DNA of 64,000 nt from Rhodococcus wratislaviensis. GTDB taxonomy: Bacteria; Actinomycetota; Actinomycetes; Mycobacteriales; Mycobacteriaceae. Where the stretch lies: positions 1 to 64,000 of the forward strand of contig NZ_UAUI01000013.1 in NCBI RefSeq assembly GCF_900455735.1. The letters are read 5' to 3'. The notes under the pieces are model-generated. The model saw only the letters and a program-made list of their open reading frames with translations. It made no database searches and had not been told where the DNA came from. The translations under genes were made by a program, and so were the position numbers. Positions 45,458-54,799 of the stretch are shown in pieces. The number at the start of each line of letters is the position of its first letter. The first letter of the stretch is position 1.

Positions 45458-46455
45458 TGCAGGTCGGCCCGGTACTGCCTCGGCGTCTTCCCGAACCACC
45501 GCCTGCAGGAACGGTTGAGGGTGCTCTGTTCGGTGTAGCCGAGCAGTCCCGCGATCTGGCCGAGATGAAATCCCGGTTCGGCGAGGTATCTCGCCGCCTG
45601 GGCGCGACGTTCCCGTTCGATGAGATCCTGGCATCGCACACCCTCCTCGGCCAGCCGCCGTTGCAGCGTGCGCGGATGCATCGACAGTTGGTCGGCGATC
45701 GCCTCGGCGCTGCAGTGGCCGGTGGGCAGCAGACGCCGGGCCAACTCGGCCACGCGTTCGGACAGCGCCGCGGTGCTCGGTAGGTAATGCGTTTCCAGGT
45801 ATTTGGTGGCGATGCGCCGGGTCTCCGGATCTGCGCTGTCGATCCGCCGGTCCGCCAGGGCTCGGGGCAGTTCGAACCCGCACCACGTCTGCCCGAACAG
45901 GACGGGGCAGTCCAGCGCACCACGGTAGGCGGCGTCCGACCCGAGTTGGTCGTGCACGAACGAGATCAGCGAGGGACGCGCATCCGGGCCGGCGAGCAGC
46001 CGAAGGATGCGGACACCATTGGCCATGGCCAGCTCGTATCCCTGCGGCAGATAGGGCAGCGACGGTTCCGTCATCTCGTAGACGAACCGGACGTCACCTC
46101 CGGTGCGCGGCTCGACGGTCAGCTTCAGGGCGGGCGAGTGCACGTAGAAGTAGCGGGCGATCGCCTCGAATGCGCCGTGCACGGTCTGCGCGTTCCGAGC
46201 GATCACGGCGACGGGCCCGAGGATGTCCAGGCCCTGCCAGTGCGAGAGCCGGAGCCCGAAGTCCGGGCAGTCCAGATCGGTAGCACCGGCCTCCAGCACG
46301 TGCACGACCGCCTCGAACGACACGAACGCGTCCACCTCGTGCTCGACTCCCGGTGGGATGTGGAAGCGCGCGAGGGACGACTCCGGGTCGGCGCCCAGCT
46401 CCCGCATCAGGTCGCCGTACCCCCAGAGGTTCGTGGCCCGGATCAGACTTCCCAC
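45451..46455 (-). CDS. virS: AraC-family regulator, VirS-like
   Basis: About 334 residues: an N-terminal domain of the arabinose-binding/OruR group (about 1-200) and a C-terminal AraC helix-turn-helix pair (SAEAIADQLSMHPRTLQRRL, then GFHLGQIAGLLGYTEQSTL and FGKTPRQYR). It is divergent from a monooxygenase, lipase and SDR set that matches the order mymA-lipR-sadH, which in M. tuberculosis is activated by VirS under acid stress; the VirS assignment rests on this context and domain plan. A GTG at 46455 with GAGAGGAG 9 bases before it is preferred; more distant starts would cross the shared promoter. Confidence 0.85.
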   Translation of the reverse strand: MGSLIRATNLWGYGDLMRELGADPESSLARFHIPPGVEHEVDAFVSFEAVVHVLEAGATDLDCPDFGLRLSHWQGLDILGPVAVIARNAQTVHGAFEAIARYFYVHSPALKLTVEPRTGGDVRFVYEMTEPSLPYLPQGYELAMANGVRILRLLAGPDARPSLISFVHDQLGSDAAYRGALDCPVLFGQTWCGFELPRALADRRIDSADPETRRIATKYLETHYLPSTAALSERVAELARRLLPTGHCSAEAIADQLSMHPRTLQRRLAEEGVRCQDLIERERRAQAARYLAEPGFHLGQIAGLLGYTEQSTLNRSCRRWFGKTPRQYRADLHP

Positions 46456-46504
46456 GGGGTCAACTCTCCTCTCGCCGGGAACGATGTCGGGAAATGCTAA
46501 AAGC

Positions 46505-46528
46505 ATGTCCGAAAGTGTCAAGACCTGT
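46505..46528 (+). promoter_or_regulatory. Phased TGTC repeats in the virS-mymA divergent promoter
   Basis: TGTC, TGTC and TGTG begin at 46505, 46515 and 46525, exactly ten bases apart, between the AraC-family regulator and the monooxygenase. Direct repeats on one helix face are typical of AraC-family sites. The words are short, so chance is not excluded. Confidence 0.3.
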
Positions 46529-46597
46529 GACGTGGCACACAGTCATTCTGTTTGTACCCCATCCTGCGAACCCAGCAGGCAGAAGCGCGAGGAAGCC

Positions 46598-48058
46598 ATG
46601 AGCACGACACATTTCGACGTTCTGATCATCGGTGCCGGACTGTCCGGCATCGGAACGGCCTGCCAGGTGACGGCCGAGTTCCCCCACAAGACCATCGCGG
46701 TGCTGGAGCGCCGCGAGCGGCTGGGCGGTACGTGGGATCTGTTCCGCTACCCCGGTATTCGTTCGGACTCCGACATGTTCACGTTCGGCTACAAGTTCCG
46801 GCCGTGGCGTGACTCGAAGGTGCTCGCGGACGGTGCGTCGATCCGCCGGTACATCGCGGACACCGCGCGGGAGTTCGGCATCGAGGACAAGATCCGTTAC
46901 GGGCTGAAGATCGTCGGGGCGGACTGGTCGACGGCCGAGGAACGCTGGACGGTGACCGCCCTGCACGAGGCGACCGGCGACATCCGCACCTACACCTGCG
47001 GGTACCTGGTCAGCTGCACCGGCTACTACGACTACGACGCCGGCCACCTGCCGGACTTCCCGGGCACGGACCGATTCCGGGGCCGGTGCGTCCACCCACA
47101 GCAGTGGCCGGAGGACCTCGACTACACCGGTAAGAAGGTCGTCGTGATCGGCAGCGGCGCCACCGCCGTCACCCTGGTCCCGTCGATGGCCGGCGATGCA
47201 GAGCACGTGACCATGCTGCAACGCTCGCCGTCGTACATCTTCTCGATCCCCGCCCTCGACAAGATCTCCGAGGTGCTGGGCCGATTCCTGCCCGCCGAGT
47301 GGGTGTATTCGTTCGGACGCAAGCGCAACATCGCCCTCCAGCGCGGGCTCTACCTGGCGTGCCGGCGGTGGCCGCGGCAGATGCGCCGATTCCTGCTCTG
47401 GCAGGTGCGACGACGCCTCGGCCCCGAATTCGACATGAGCCACTTCACGCCGAACTACATGCCGTGGGACGAACGCCTCTGCGCAGTGCCGGACGCGGAC
47501 CTCTTCACCGCGCTCTCGTCGGGAGACGCATCGATCGTCACCGATCACATCGACACGTTCACCGAGAAGGGCATCCTGCTGAAGTCGGGACGGGAACTGG
47601 AGGCGGACGTCGTCGTCACCGCCACCGGCCTGAAGATCCAGATGCTCGGCGGAATGGAACTGTCCGTGGACGGGCAGTCCCGTCCGCTGCACGGTCAGAT
47701 GACCTACAAGGGCGTGCTCGTCGAGGGAATCCCCAACCTGGCCTGGGTTTTCGGCTACACCAACGCGCCGTGGACCCTGAAGTCCGACATCGCGGGCGCC
47801 TACCTGTGCCGGCTGCTCCGGTACATGGACGAGGGCGGTCACACCGTCGCGACGCCCCGCGACCTCGAGAACTCCGCGATGGACATCGGCATGCTCGACC
47901 AGTTGCAGTCCGGGTACGTGCAGCGCGGCAAGGACGTCATGCCTCGCCAGGGGTCCACGGAGCCGTGGAAGGTTCTCATGCACTACGAGAAGGACTCCAC
48001 GATGCTCCTCGACGACCCCGTTCACGACGGAATTCTGCAGTTCGGCGCGCCGGCATGA
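46598..48058 (+). CDS. mymA: Flavin monooxygenase, MymA/EthA-like Baeyer-Villiger type
   Basis: A 486-residue class B flavoprotein monooxygenase. FAD motif GAGLSGIG, the stretch [20 protein letters not shown], the Baeyer-Villiger fingerprint [12 protein letters not shown], and the NADPH motif GSGATAVT are present. The sequence follows mycobacterial EthA and MymA along its full length; its place as first gene of a lipR-sadH-like set makes MymA the better name. It would insert oxygen into a ketone or oxidise a sulfur/nitrogen group. Start ATG has GAGGAAG before it. The stop overlaps the next start (ATGA). Confidence 0.9.
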   Translation: MSTTHFDVLIIGAGLSGIGTACQVTAEFPHKTIAVLERRERLGGTWDLFRYPGIRSDSDMFTFGYKFRPWRDSKVLADGASIRRYIADTAREFGIEDKIRYGLKIVGADWSTAEERWTVTALHEATGDIRTYTCGYLVSCTGYYDYDAGHLPDFPGTDRFRGRCVHPQQWPEDLDYTGKKVVVIGSGATAVTLVPSMAGDAEHVTMLQRSPSYIFSIPALDKISEVLGRFLPAEWVYSFGRKRNIALQRGLYLACRRWPRQMRRFLLWQVRRRLGPEFDMSHFTPNYMPWDERLCAVPDADLFTALSSGDASIVTDHIDTFTEKGILLKSGRELEADVVVTATGLKIQMLGGMELSVDGQSRPLHGQMTYKGVLVEGIPNLAWVFGYTNAPWTLKSDIAGAYLCRLLRYMDEGGHTVATPRDLENSAMDIGMLDQLQSGYVQRGKDVMPRQGSTEPWKVLMHYEKDSTMLLDDPVHDGILQFGAPA

Positions 48059-48984
48059 GTACCGTCAGCCGGGGTGCCATCCGGGCCTGCCTGCGCAGCG
48101 CACGCCCACTGTTCGCGTCCCACCGCGTGCCCGTCGGGGCGAAGCGCCTCATGGTCGAGATGGTGACGGCCGCCGCCCGCCCACCGCGTGGCACCCGGTT
48201 CGAGCGCGACGCGGTCGCCGGCGTCCCCGTCGTGCGGGTGCGGCCGGCGCACACCACCGGGGGGACGCTGATCTACCTCCACGGCGGCGGATACGCCCTC
48301 GGAAGCGCGAAGGGGTACCGCGGCCTGGTCGCGCACCTCGCCGCAGCCGCCGGGACGACGGCGGTGATCCCCGACTACTCACGCTCGCCGGAATCCCGCT
48401 ACCCGATTGCCCTCGAGGAAATGGTCGCGGTCTACTCCCGGCTACTCGACGACGGCCTCGACGCGGACACCACCGTCGTCGCGGGGGATTCCGCCGGCGG
48501 CGGACTGACGCTGGCGCTGGCGACGGCATTGCGTGATCGCGGCCTCCCCGCCCCGGCCGCGCTCGGCCTGATCTGCCCGTGGGCCGACCTCGCGATCGAC
48601 GCCGACCGGTCGCGACCGGTGCTGCGCGATCCCCTCATCCTGCCGTCCATGACGGCCGAATGGGCCCCGCGCTATGCCGGACAGCACGATCCGAGATCGC
48701 CCGGCATCTCCCCGGTGTACGGCGACATGACGGGTCTGCCGCCGATCGTCATGCACACGGCCGGCGACGATCCGACCTCCGTCGACGCGGAGAAGATCGA
48801 AGCAGCCGTCGCCGCTGCGGCGGGCGTCCTCCACCATCGCCGGTTCGACGACCTCTGGCACGACTTCCACCTCCAGGTCAGCCTCCTCGCCGAGGCACGC
48901 GAGGCGGTCACCGACCTCGGCGCGGCACTGCGCCGTCACATGCAGACGATTCACCCCGACACAGCAAAGGTTGCATCCACATGA
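48055..48984 (+). CDS. lipR: Hormone-sensitive-lipase family esterase, LipR-like
   Basis: A 309-residue alpha/beta hydrolase with the oxyanion motif HGGGYALGS, nucleophile elbow GDSAGGG, and the late Asp (AGDDPTSVD) and His (WHDFHL) of the triad. Length and position equal LipR (acetyl hydrolase) of the mycobacterial mymA operon. It could hydrolyse the ester made by the monooxygenase. Both ends overlap neighbours by four bases (ATGA), so the three genes form one translationally coupled operon. Confidence 0.88.
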   Translation: MSTVSRGAIRACLRSARPLFASHRVPVGAKRLMVEMVTAAARPPRGTRFERDAVAGVPVVRVRPAHTTGGTLIYLHGGGYALGSAKGYRGLVAHLAAAAGTTAVIPDYSRSPESRYPIALEEMVAVYSRLLDDGLDADTTVVAGDSAGGGLTLALATALRDRGLPAPAALGLICPWADLAIDADRSRPVLRDPLILPSMTAEWAPRYAGQHDPRSPGISPVYGDMTGLPPIVMHTAGDDPTSVDAEKIEAAVAAAAGVLHHRRFDDLWHDFHLQVSLLAEAREAVTDLGAALRRHMQTIHPDTAKVAST

Positions 48985-49811
48985 GCACGTTCGAAGGAAA
49001 AGTCGCCGTCGTCACCGGAGCAGGATCCGGCATCGGCCGGGCCCTCGCCCTCGATCTCGCGAACAGGGGTGCGAAGCTCGCCCTCTCCGACGTCGATACC
49101 GTCGGACTCGCCGACACCGTCCGCCAGGCCAAGGCGCTGGGCGCGGAGGTCAGGTCCGACCGAATCGACGTCGCCGAACGGGAAGAGATGCTGGAATACG
49201 CAGACTCCGTCGTCGCAACGTTCGGCACGGTCCACCAGGTCTACAACAACGCCGGCATCGGCTACAACGGCAACGTCGAGAAGTCCGAGTTCAAGGACAT
49301 CGAGCGGATCATGGACGTCGACTTCTGGGGCGTCGTCAACGGGACCAAAGCCTTTCTGCCACATCTGATCGCGTCCGGCGACGGGCACGTCGTCAACATC
49401 TCGAGCCTGTTCGGGCTGATCGCCGTGCCGGGCCAGAGCGCCTACAACGCCGCGAAATTCGCTGTGCGCGGCTTCACCGAGTCGCTGCGTCAGGAGATGC
49501 TGATCGCCAAGCACCCCGTCGAGGTGACGTGCGTGCATCCCGGAGGCATCAAGACCGCCGTGGCCCGCAACGCCACTGTCGCCGAGGACGAGGACGCACA
49601 GACCTTCGCGGACTTCTTCGACAAGCGGCTGGCCCTGCACTCGCCGGAGATGGCGGCGACGACGATCCTCGACGGAGTCCGGAAGGGGAAAGCCCGGGTG
49701 ATCATCGGCTGGGAGGCGAAGGCCCTCGACGTGCTGGCCCGCGTCATCGGGTCGTCGTATCAGCGGGTGGTCGCCGCCGGTTTCGCGACCTTCATGCCGT
49801 GGATGAAGTAG
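48981..49811 (+). CDS. sadH: Short-chain dehydrogenase, SadH-like
   Basis: A 276-residue [31 protein letters not shown], catalytic serine in NISSLFG, YNAAK and [13 protein letters not shown]. Mycobacterial SadH has the same length and place in the mymA operon. It probably interconverts an alcohol and the ketone used by the monooxygenase. The later genes of the mycobacterial operon (adhD, tgs4, fadD13) are absent; the convergent SHOCT gene follows after 18 bp. Confidence 0.88.
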   Translation: MSTFEGKVAVVTGAGSGIGRALALDLANRGAKLALSDVDTVGLADTVRQAKALGAEVRSDRIDVAEREEMLEYADSVVATFGTVHQVYNNAGIGYNGNVEKSEFKDIERIMDVDFWGVVNGTKAFLPHLIASGDGHVVNISSLFGLIAVPGQSAYNAAKFAVRGFTESLRQEMLIAKHPVEVTCVHPGGIKTAVARNATVAEDEDAQTFADFFDKRLALHSPEMAATTILDGVRKGKARVIIGWEAKALDVLARVIGSSYQRVVAAGFATFMPWMK

Positions 49812-49829
49812 GCGACTGCCGGGGTCGTC

Positions 49830-50171
49830 CTAGGACGCCAGGATCTTCGCCTTCTCGGCGTTGAATTCGGCTTCGGTGAGCACACCTTGCGCTCTGAGTT
49901 CTCCGAGATCCTTCAGAGCGGCGATCCGGTCGACGCTCCCTCCTCCCGCGGAGGGGGTGGGGGCGGCCTGCGGCGGGGGTTCCTGGGAGTAGGCCGGGGC
50001 CTCGTTCTGCGGTGCCTGCGGTTGCTGCTGCGGTTGCTGCTGTGGCTGCTGTTGCGGTTGCTCTTTCGCCGCCCACCGCTGACCCTGGCGTCGAGACACT
50101 CGATTCGACACGGACGTGGCGGTTCCGGCGATGACGGCGGTGCGGGCGATCCCGCGGAGGAGTCCGGGCAT
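49830..50171 (-). CDS. SHOCT-domain protein with glutamine-rich linker
   Basis: A 113-residue protein. The N-terminus MPGLLRGIARTAVIAGTAT is a short hydrophobic/basic segment that may attach to the membrane. A low-complexity Gln/Pro linker (three QPQQQ-type units) follows, then a Pro/Ala stretch and a C-terminal SHOCT domain (LGELRAQGVLTEAEFNAEKAKI). SHOCT domains are short helical pairs thought to aid oligomerisation. It follows the DUF6325 gene by 16 bp on the same strand, and such pairs are common in actinobacteria. Function is unknown. Confidence 0.82.
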   Translation of the reverse strand: MPGLLRGIARTAVIAGTATSVSNRVSRRQGQRWAAKEQPQQQPQQQPQQQPQAPQNEAPAYSQEPPPQAAPTPSAGGGSVDRIAALKDLGELRAQGVLTEAEFNAEKAKILAS

Positions 50172-50187
50172 GATGTTGTCCTCGGTT

Positions 50188-50637
50188 TCAGTTTCCGGCT
50201 TCGAGCGCGTCGAGTGACGCCAGGATGCCCTGCACAGGGATACGGCCCGACGCCACGAGTTGCGCTCCGCTGTGACGCAGGGCGGTTGCGAGCGGTGCGG
50301 CCCAAGTGTTCTCGTAGACCAGTACCGCAGCCGAAGCACCCGGCTCGAGCACGGATCCGGCGTCGGCGATGTCCGCCAGGTCGAGCAGGCCGGTCGAGGC
50401 CTCGGCGAAGAGCGACGCATCTATGTCGCCCTCGAGTCCGACGTCGACGACGTCGATCGCCACGACGGAACCGTCCGCTTCCCTGCGAAGGAAGACCAGG
50501 TCGAGCACTCGCACGGTGCCCTGCTCGACGAGGTCGCGGAGTATCGCCAATGCCGATCCGTCCGGTCTTCGGTCGGCCGGGAACTCCACCACGAGATAAT
50601 CGATGGGCCCGCTATCCTCCGGGTCGATATCGTTCAC
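50188..50637 (-). CDS. DUF6325-family protein
   Basis: A 149-residue soluble acidic protein: IDYLVVEFPADR, LVEQGTVRVLDLVFLRR, and VLVYENTWAAPLATALRHSGAQLVASGRIP. These match the recalled DUF6325 family, often encoded next to SHOCT proteins. The pattern of strand and helix recalls general-stress small proteins, with no catalytic motif. It probably forms an operon with the SHOCT gene. Function is unknown. Confidence 0.75.
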   Translation of the reverse strand: MNDIDPEDSGPIDYLVVEFPADRRPDGSALAILRDLVEQGTVRVLDLVFLRREADGSVVAIDVVDVGLEGDIDASLFAEASTGLLDLADIADAGSVLEPGASAAVLVYENTWAAPLATALRHSGAQLVASGRIPVQGILASLDALEAGN

Positions 50638-50815
50638 CGGAAAACCTCTCTTCGTGCATGCCGACCAGGTCCGCGGATGGCACCGGGATCAGGTCTCGGT
50701 CACAGTAATCCGGGATCTCCCACGAGAATTCCGGCCATCTTCCGAGCATAATCCGGTTCGAGACCGTCTCACGGGCTTTCACCCTGTTCGGATGATTTTC
50801 GATGACGACCTGCAT
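50612..50815 (-). CDS. Possible small protein, unrecognised
   Basis: A 67-codon open frame, MQVVIENHPNRVKARETVS to the end EERFSGERYRPGG, fills most of the 330-bp space between the DUF6325 and LtrA genes and overlaps the DUF6325 start by 26 bp. By rough count G or C ends about 70 percent of its codons, lower than in neighbouring genes. No family is recognised and no clear ribosome site precedes the ATG. It may be a real small gene coupled to DUF6325 or only a leader region. Confidence 0.25.
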   Translation of the reverse strand: MQVVIENHPNRVKARETVSNRIMLGRWPEFSWEIPDYCDRDLIPVPSADLVGMHEERFSGERYRPGG

Positions 50816-50967
50816 GCGAAGACGTTCCCGGCCGCGGCAGCCGGCGGACCGGGCGGATCCCCCGCACCCCCGTCGGCACCCCCGAACGAAAGGCTGAGCC
50901 CGACCCCACGGATCGTCGCAGTTCGTAGGACTTTCCCGCGTCGCCGTCCGGTGGCAGCATTCTCCCC

Positions 50968-52176
50968 GTGACCTTTGCCCATCGTTTGCGTCCCCGCCTC
51001 GTCGAAGAACGAGCGTCGGTGTCGCCGCTCGAACTGTTCTTCGACCTCGTCTTCGTGTTCGCCCTCACCCGCGTCACCGATCTGATGGCCGAGGACCCCA
51101 CCGGGGTGAACCTGCTGCGCGGCGCACTGGTGATGGCCGTCCTGTGGTGGAGCTGGGTGGGGTACGCCTGGCTCTGCAACCTCGTACGCGCCGACGAGGG
51201 CATCGTGCGGGTGGTGATGTTCGGTGCGATGGGCGCCATGTTCATCACCGCCCTGACGATCCCCGAGGCGTTCGACGACCTGGCAGGCGGACTCGACGGC
51301 CCCGTCATCTTCGCCCTCGGCTACTTCGTCGTCCGCCTACTGCACCTGGTGATGTTCTGGGTGATCAGCCGCACCGACCCCCAGCTGCGCGGTCAGGTGC
51401 TGCGCTTCGCGCCGAGCATGGTGACCGGCACCGCGTTCCTGCTCATCGCATCGCAGCTCACCGGCACGGCGCAGACCGTGATGTGGATCCTCGCCCTCGC
51501 CGGCGACTACATCGGCACCCTGATCGGTGGCACCGACTGGCGGCTGCGGTCGATCAGCCACTTCGCCGAACGACACGGCCTCATCATCATCGTCGCGCTC
51601 GGCGAGTCGATCGTCTCGATCGGCATCGGCGTCGCGAGCCTGCCGATCTCCTGGGCGATCATCGTCGCCTCGTTGCTGGGACTCGCGGTGTCGGGGCTGC
51701 TGTGGTGGTCGTACTTCGACGTCACATCACTGGCCGTCGAGCACGCCTTCGAGGAGGCCACAGGTGCGCGTCAGATCAAGATCGCCCGCAACTGCTACAG
51801 CTTCCTGCACCTGCCGATGGTGATCGGGGTCGTGATGCTGTCACTCGGCCTGAAGAAGATCCTGTCGTACGTCGGCGACGGCAACCATCATCGGCTCACC
51901 GACCCGCTGTACGGCTGGCCGCTGATCGCACTGTTCGGCGGCGCGGCGCTGTACCTCCTCGCGCTGGTCGCGTTCAAGGCGTACGCGACGAGGTCGGTCA
52001 CCGTGCCGCGCGTCGTGACGGCGGTCGTGCTGATCGCGCTGATCCCCGTCGTCTGGCACATCCCGGCCCTCGCCACTCTCGGCGTGCTCACCGCGGTCCT
52101 GCTCGCGATGATCGGATACGAGATGGTCCGGTACGACCAGCCCCGCGAAAAGATCCGGCACGGTTCGCACCCGTGA
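50968..52176 (+). CDS. LtrA-family (low temperature requirement A) membrane protein
   Basis: A 402-residue integral membrane protein with about ten hydrophobic helices. The N-terminal ELFFDLVFVFALTRVTD is the signature of the LtrA family, and FAERHGLIIIVALGESIVSIG is its second conserved block. The molecular role of the family is not settled. The GTG at 50968 gives the conserved start MTFAHRLRPRLVEERASVSP. The stop codon TGA at 52174 lies inside a palindromic repeat. Confidence 0.88.
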   Translation: MTFAHRLRPRLVEERASVSPLELFFDLVFVFALTRVTDLMAEDPTGVNLLRGALVMAVLWWSWVGYAWLCNLVRADEGIVRVVMFGAMGAMFITALTIPEAFDDLAGGLDGPVIFALGYFVVRLLHLVMFWVISRTDPQLRGQVLRFAPSMVTGTAFLLIASQLTGTAQTVMWILALAGDYIGTLIGGTDWRLRSISHFAERHGLIIIVALGESIVSIGIGVASLPISWAIIVASLLGLAVSGLLWWSYFDVTSLAVEHAFEEATGARQIKIARNCYSFLHLPMVIGVVMLSLGLKKILSYVGDGNHHRLTDPLYGWPLIALFGGAALYLLALVAFKAYATRSVTVPRVVTAVVLIALIPVVWHIPALATLGVLTAVLLAMIGYEMVRYDQPREKIRHGSHP

Positions 52177-52215
52177 GTACTTCTCAACGTCGGGCGGTTA
52201 ATAAGTACTCACGGG
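52170..52215. repeat. 46-bp palindromic element, copy 3
   Basis: CCCGTGAGTACTTCTCAACG forms the left arm and the right arm ends TAAGTACTCACGGG at 52215. It supplies the TGA of the LtrA-family gene and lies between two genes on the same strand, 77 bp before the molybdopterin oxidoreductase start. Confidence 0.88.
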
Positions 52216-52292
52216 CGCAGCAGTCCTGCACGGCGGCGGCACCGAATTACCTCTGAGGCTCGAGATGATCGAGCCGGAGGGATTGATACACC

Positions 52293-53543
52293 ATGACCGA
52301 CCACTCTCGCGGCCCACGATTACGCAGTCCACTGCGCGGACCGTGGCTGACCTCGGTATTCGGCCTCGTACTGCTGATCGGGCTTCCGGTCGTCATCGTC
52401 ACGGGACTGCTCTCGTACATCGCGTACGGGCCTCAGTTCGGGCAGGCCCGTCCCGGCGACGTCGGGTGGCTGCACCTTCCGTACTTCGCGTGGCCCACCC
52501 GGCCGTCGTGGTTGTACCGGCTCACGCAGGGGCTGCACGTCGGGCTCGGACTGATCCTGGTGCCGATCGTGCTCGCCAAGCTGTGGTCGGTGATCCCGAA
52601 ACTCTTCGTGTTTCCGCCGGTGCGGTCGCCGGCGCAGGCGCTCGAACGTCTGTCACTGATCGCCCTGGTCGGCGGCGCGCTGTTCGAGATCATCACCGGG
52701 GTCCTGAACATCCAGTACGACTACATCTTCGGCTTCGACTTCTACACGGCCCACTACTGGGGCGCGTGGGTCTTCATCGCCGGGTTCGTGACGCACACGA
52801 TCCTGAAGGTGCCGTTGATGGTGAGGTCGCTGCGTTCCCGGTCGTTCCGGGACATGCTGCGCACCTCCCGCGCGGACACGCACCCCGAACCGCCGGACGA
52901 GAACGGCCTCGTGGCCGAAGACCCCGCCCCGCCCACCATCAGCCGCCGCGGCGCCCTCGCCCTGGTCGGTGGCGGCGCCGCGCTGGTCGCCGTCCTGTCG
53001 GTCGGGCAGACCACCGGCGGGTTCCTGCGCAATGCCGCGCTGCTCCTCCCCCGCGGTCGCTCGTACGGCGACGGCCCCAACGACTTTCAGATCAACCGCA
53101 CCGCTGCGGCCGCGCAGATCACCCTGGAGCAGATCGGCGACACCTGGCGTCTCTCGGTGACGGGTGGTGCGGCACCCGTGCAGCTGAGCCGAAGTCAACT
53201 GCGCGCCATGCCGTCGCACACCGCCTCTCTTCCGATCGCGTGCGTCGAGGGATGGTCCACCACCGAGACGTGGACGGGCGTGCGACTGCGTGACCTCGCG
53301 GACGCCGCCGGGGTGACGGCGTTCGCGTCGGCGAAGGTGACGTCGCTGGAACGGTCCGGGGCGTTCAACCAGGCGGTGCTCACGTCGGATCAGGTGCGCG
53401 ACGCCGACGCCCTGCTCGCCCTGGCGGTCAACGGCGCGGACCTGTCCCTCGACCACGGCTACCCCGCCCGGATCATCGTTCCCGCCCTGCCCGGCGTCCA
53501 CAACACCAAATGGGTGCAGGCCATCGAATTCCGGGAGGCGTGA
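52293..53543 (+). CDS. Molybdopterin-dependent oxidoreductase with N-terminal membrane domain
   Basis: A 416-residue fusion. Residues about 20-195 have four membrane segments with several histidines (LHLPYF, GLHVGLG, AHYWGAWVF, THTILKV), resembling a cytochrome b561-type haem anchor. After a linker and a fifth hydrophobic segment (ALALVGGGAALVAVLS) comes a sulfite-oxidase-fold molybdopterin domain with the presumed Mo-ligand cysteine C317 in LPIACVEGWST, and PARIIVPALPGVHNTKWV. It probably passes electrons between an extracytoplasmic substrate and the quinone pool. It heads a run with a membrane protein and a methyltransferase. The substrate is unknown. Confidence 0.85.
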   Translation: MTDHSRGPRLRSPLRGPWLTSVFGLVLLIGLPVVIVTGLLSYIAYGPQFGQARPGDVGWLHLPYFAWPTRPSWLYRLTQGLHVGLGLILVPIVLAKLWSVIPKLFVFPPVRSPAQALERLSLIALVGGALFEIITGVLNIQYDYIFGFDFYTAHYWGAWVFIAGFVTHTILKVPLMVRSLRSRSFRDMLRTSRADTHPEPPDENGLVAEDPAPPTISRRGALALVGGGAALVAVLSVGQTTGGFLRNAALLLPRGRSYGDGPNDFQINRTAAAAQITLEQIGDTWRLSVTGGAAPVQLSRSQLRAMPSHTASLPIACVEGWSTTETWTGVRLRDLADAAGVTAFASAKVTSLERSGAFNQAVLTSDQVRDADALLALAVNGADLSLDHGYPARIIVPALPGVHNTKWVQAIEFREA

Positions 53544-53544
53544 G

Positions 53545-54057
53545 ATGCGCCGATTCGCCCGCTTCTACGGCGCTAACCCGCTGCATCTGCTGGCCGTGCT
53601 GTTCAGCTTCGCCCTCGCCGGATATGCGGTGGCGGTGGTGGGTCCGCAGAATCTGTGGAATCAGGACGTGTGGTGGAAGTCCATCGCCGTATGGTTCCTC
53701 GGCGCAGTGATCGCCCACGACCTCGTGCTGTTCCCGCTGTACGCGCTCGCGGACCGATCCTTGGCGTCCGGGCTGAACGCGATGCGGGGCAGGAGAACTG
53801 CCCGACCGCCGTCGGTTTCGGCACTGAACTACCTTCGGGTACCGGCGCTCGCGTCCGGGCTCACGCTGCTGCTGTTCCTGCCGGGAATCATCGAGCAGGG
53901 CGCCGACGCGTATCTCGCGGCGACGGGGCTGACGCAAGAACCGTTCCTCGACCGCTGGCTGCTGCTCACCGCCGCATTCTTCGCAGTGTCCGCCATCGCG
54001 TACGCCACCCGGCTCGCGTTGTCCCGCAAGGCTGGTGACACCGTGAGCGGCTCATGA
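53545..54057 (+). CDS. Four-helix membrane protein of unknown function
   Basis: A 170-residue protein with four predicted membrane helices: LLAVLFSFALAGYAVAVVG, AVWFLGAVIAHDLVLFPLYA, ALASGLTLLLFLPGIIEQG and LLTAAFFAVSAIAYATRLAL. It begins one base after the molybdopterin gene stop and overlaps the methyltransferase start, so all three are co-expressed. It may be a membrane partner of the oxidoreductase; no family name is recognised. Confidence 0.8.
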   Translation: MRRFARFYGANPLHLLAVLFSFALAGYAVAVVGPQNLWNQDVWWKSIAVWFLGAVIAHDLVLFPLYALADRSLASGLNAMRGRRTARPPSVSALNYLRVPALASGLTLLLFLPGIIEQGADAYLAATGLTQEPFLDRWLLLTAAFFAVSAIAYATRLALSRKAGDTVSGS

Positions 54058-54713
54058 GGAGAACGGACGTATCCACGGACCTCCTGATGCGGCGTGCGTC
54101 GGCGGGACTCCCCTGCTGGGTGCGCGACGCACGGGGAACGCGTCGCCCGCTGCCGGTGGGCCGGTGGATGGGCGGGGACGCATCCTCGCTCTCCGATCGG
54201 ATCGCGGACCGGGTGATGCTCACCGGTTGTCACGGCGCCACCGTGGACCTCGGCTGCGGACCGGGCCGCCTCACCGCGGCACTCATCTCGGCCGGCTTCG
54301 CGGCGCTGGGTGTCGATTCATCCTTCGCCGCAGTACAACTCACGATCCGACGCGGCGGCCTCGCGCTGCACCGGGACATCTTCGCGCCGCTTCCGCGGTC
54401 CGGGCACTGGGACCGGGTGCTGCTCGCCGACGGCAACATCGGCATCGGCGGCGAACCTGTGCGGGTTCTCCGTCGCGCACGAGAACTGTTGCAACCTCAC
54501 GGAATTGTGATCGCCGAGGTGGATCCGCCGACCACGCCGGGGGTCCGTCACGAGTTGCTGCGCTGGGAGACGGATCATTTGGCTGGAGAGTGGTTCGCTT
54601 GGGCGAGTGTGGGTGTCGCGGCGATGTCCGGGGTCGCACGCGCTGCCGGACTGAGCGTCATCGATGTTCTGCAGCACGCCAATCGGTACTTCGTGCGGAT
54701 GGAATGGGCGTAA
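54054..54713 (+). CDS. Class I SAM-dependent methyltransferase
   Basis: A 219-residue protein with the SAM-binding motif VDLGCGPGRLTAALISAG near residues 64-81, a following acidic residue in ALGVDSSFAA, and LLADGNIGIGG at motif IV. The C-terminal half is family-typical, with no clue to the acceptor. Its start overlaps the membrane-protein stop by four bases. Genes like it often accompany glycosyltransferase/DUF2064 clusters in actinobacteria, as here 4 kb downstream. Confidence 0.82.
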   Translation: MRRTDVSTDLLMRRASAGLPCWVRDARGTRRPLPVGRWMGGDASSLSDRIADRVMLTGCHGATVDLGCGPGRLTAALISAGFAALGVDSSFAAVQLTIRRGGLALHRDIFAPLPRSGHWDRVLLADGNIGIGGEPVRVLRRARELLQPHGIVIAEVDPPTTPGVRHELLRWETDHLAGEWFAWASVGVAAMSGVARAAGLSVIDVLQHANRYFVRMEWA

Positions 54714-54799
54714 GAGCTCCCATCCGCCGGCGGAGTCGCACCGAATACCTAGTGAACATCCACCCACCCCCCTTCCTCCGGAAAGGTTGTTTGATCATC

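Noticed and set aside
45415..45783. Open frame starting inside palindrome copy 2 (begins MSTCQPPAVNKHSR) and similar ones at copies 3 and 4
   Set aside because: The shared N-terminal residues arise from translation of the palindrome itself and the frames run antisense to the AraC gene or through non-coding sequence.
50015..50075. Gln-rich CAG/TTG tract considered as a possible CRISPR or tandem repeat array
   Set aside because: It encodes the low-complexity Gln/Pro linker of the SHOCT protein; there are no spacers and the units are short and imperfect.
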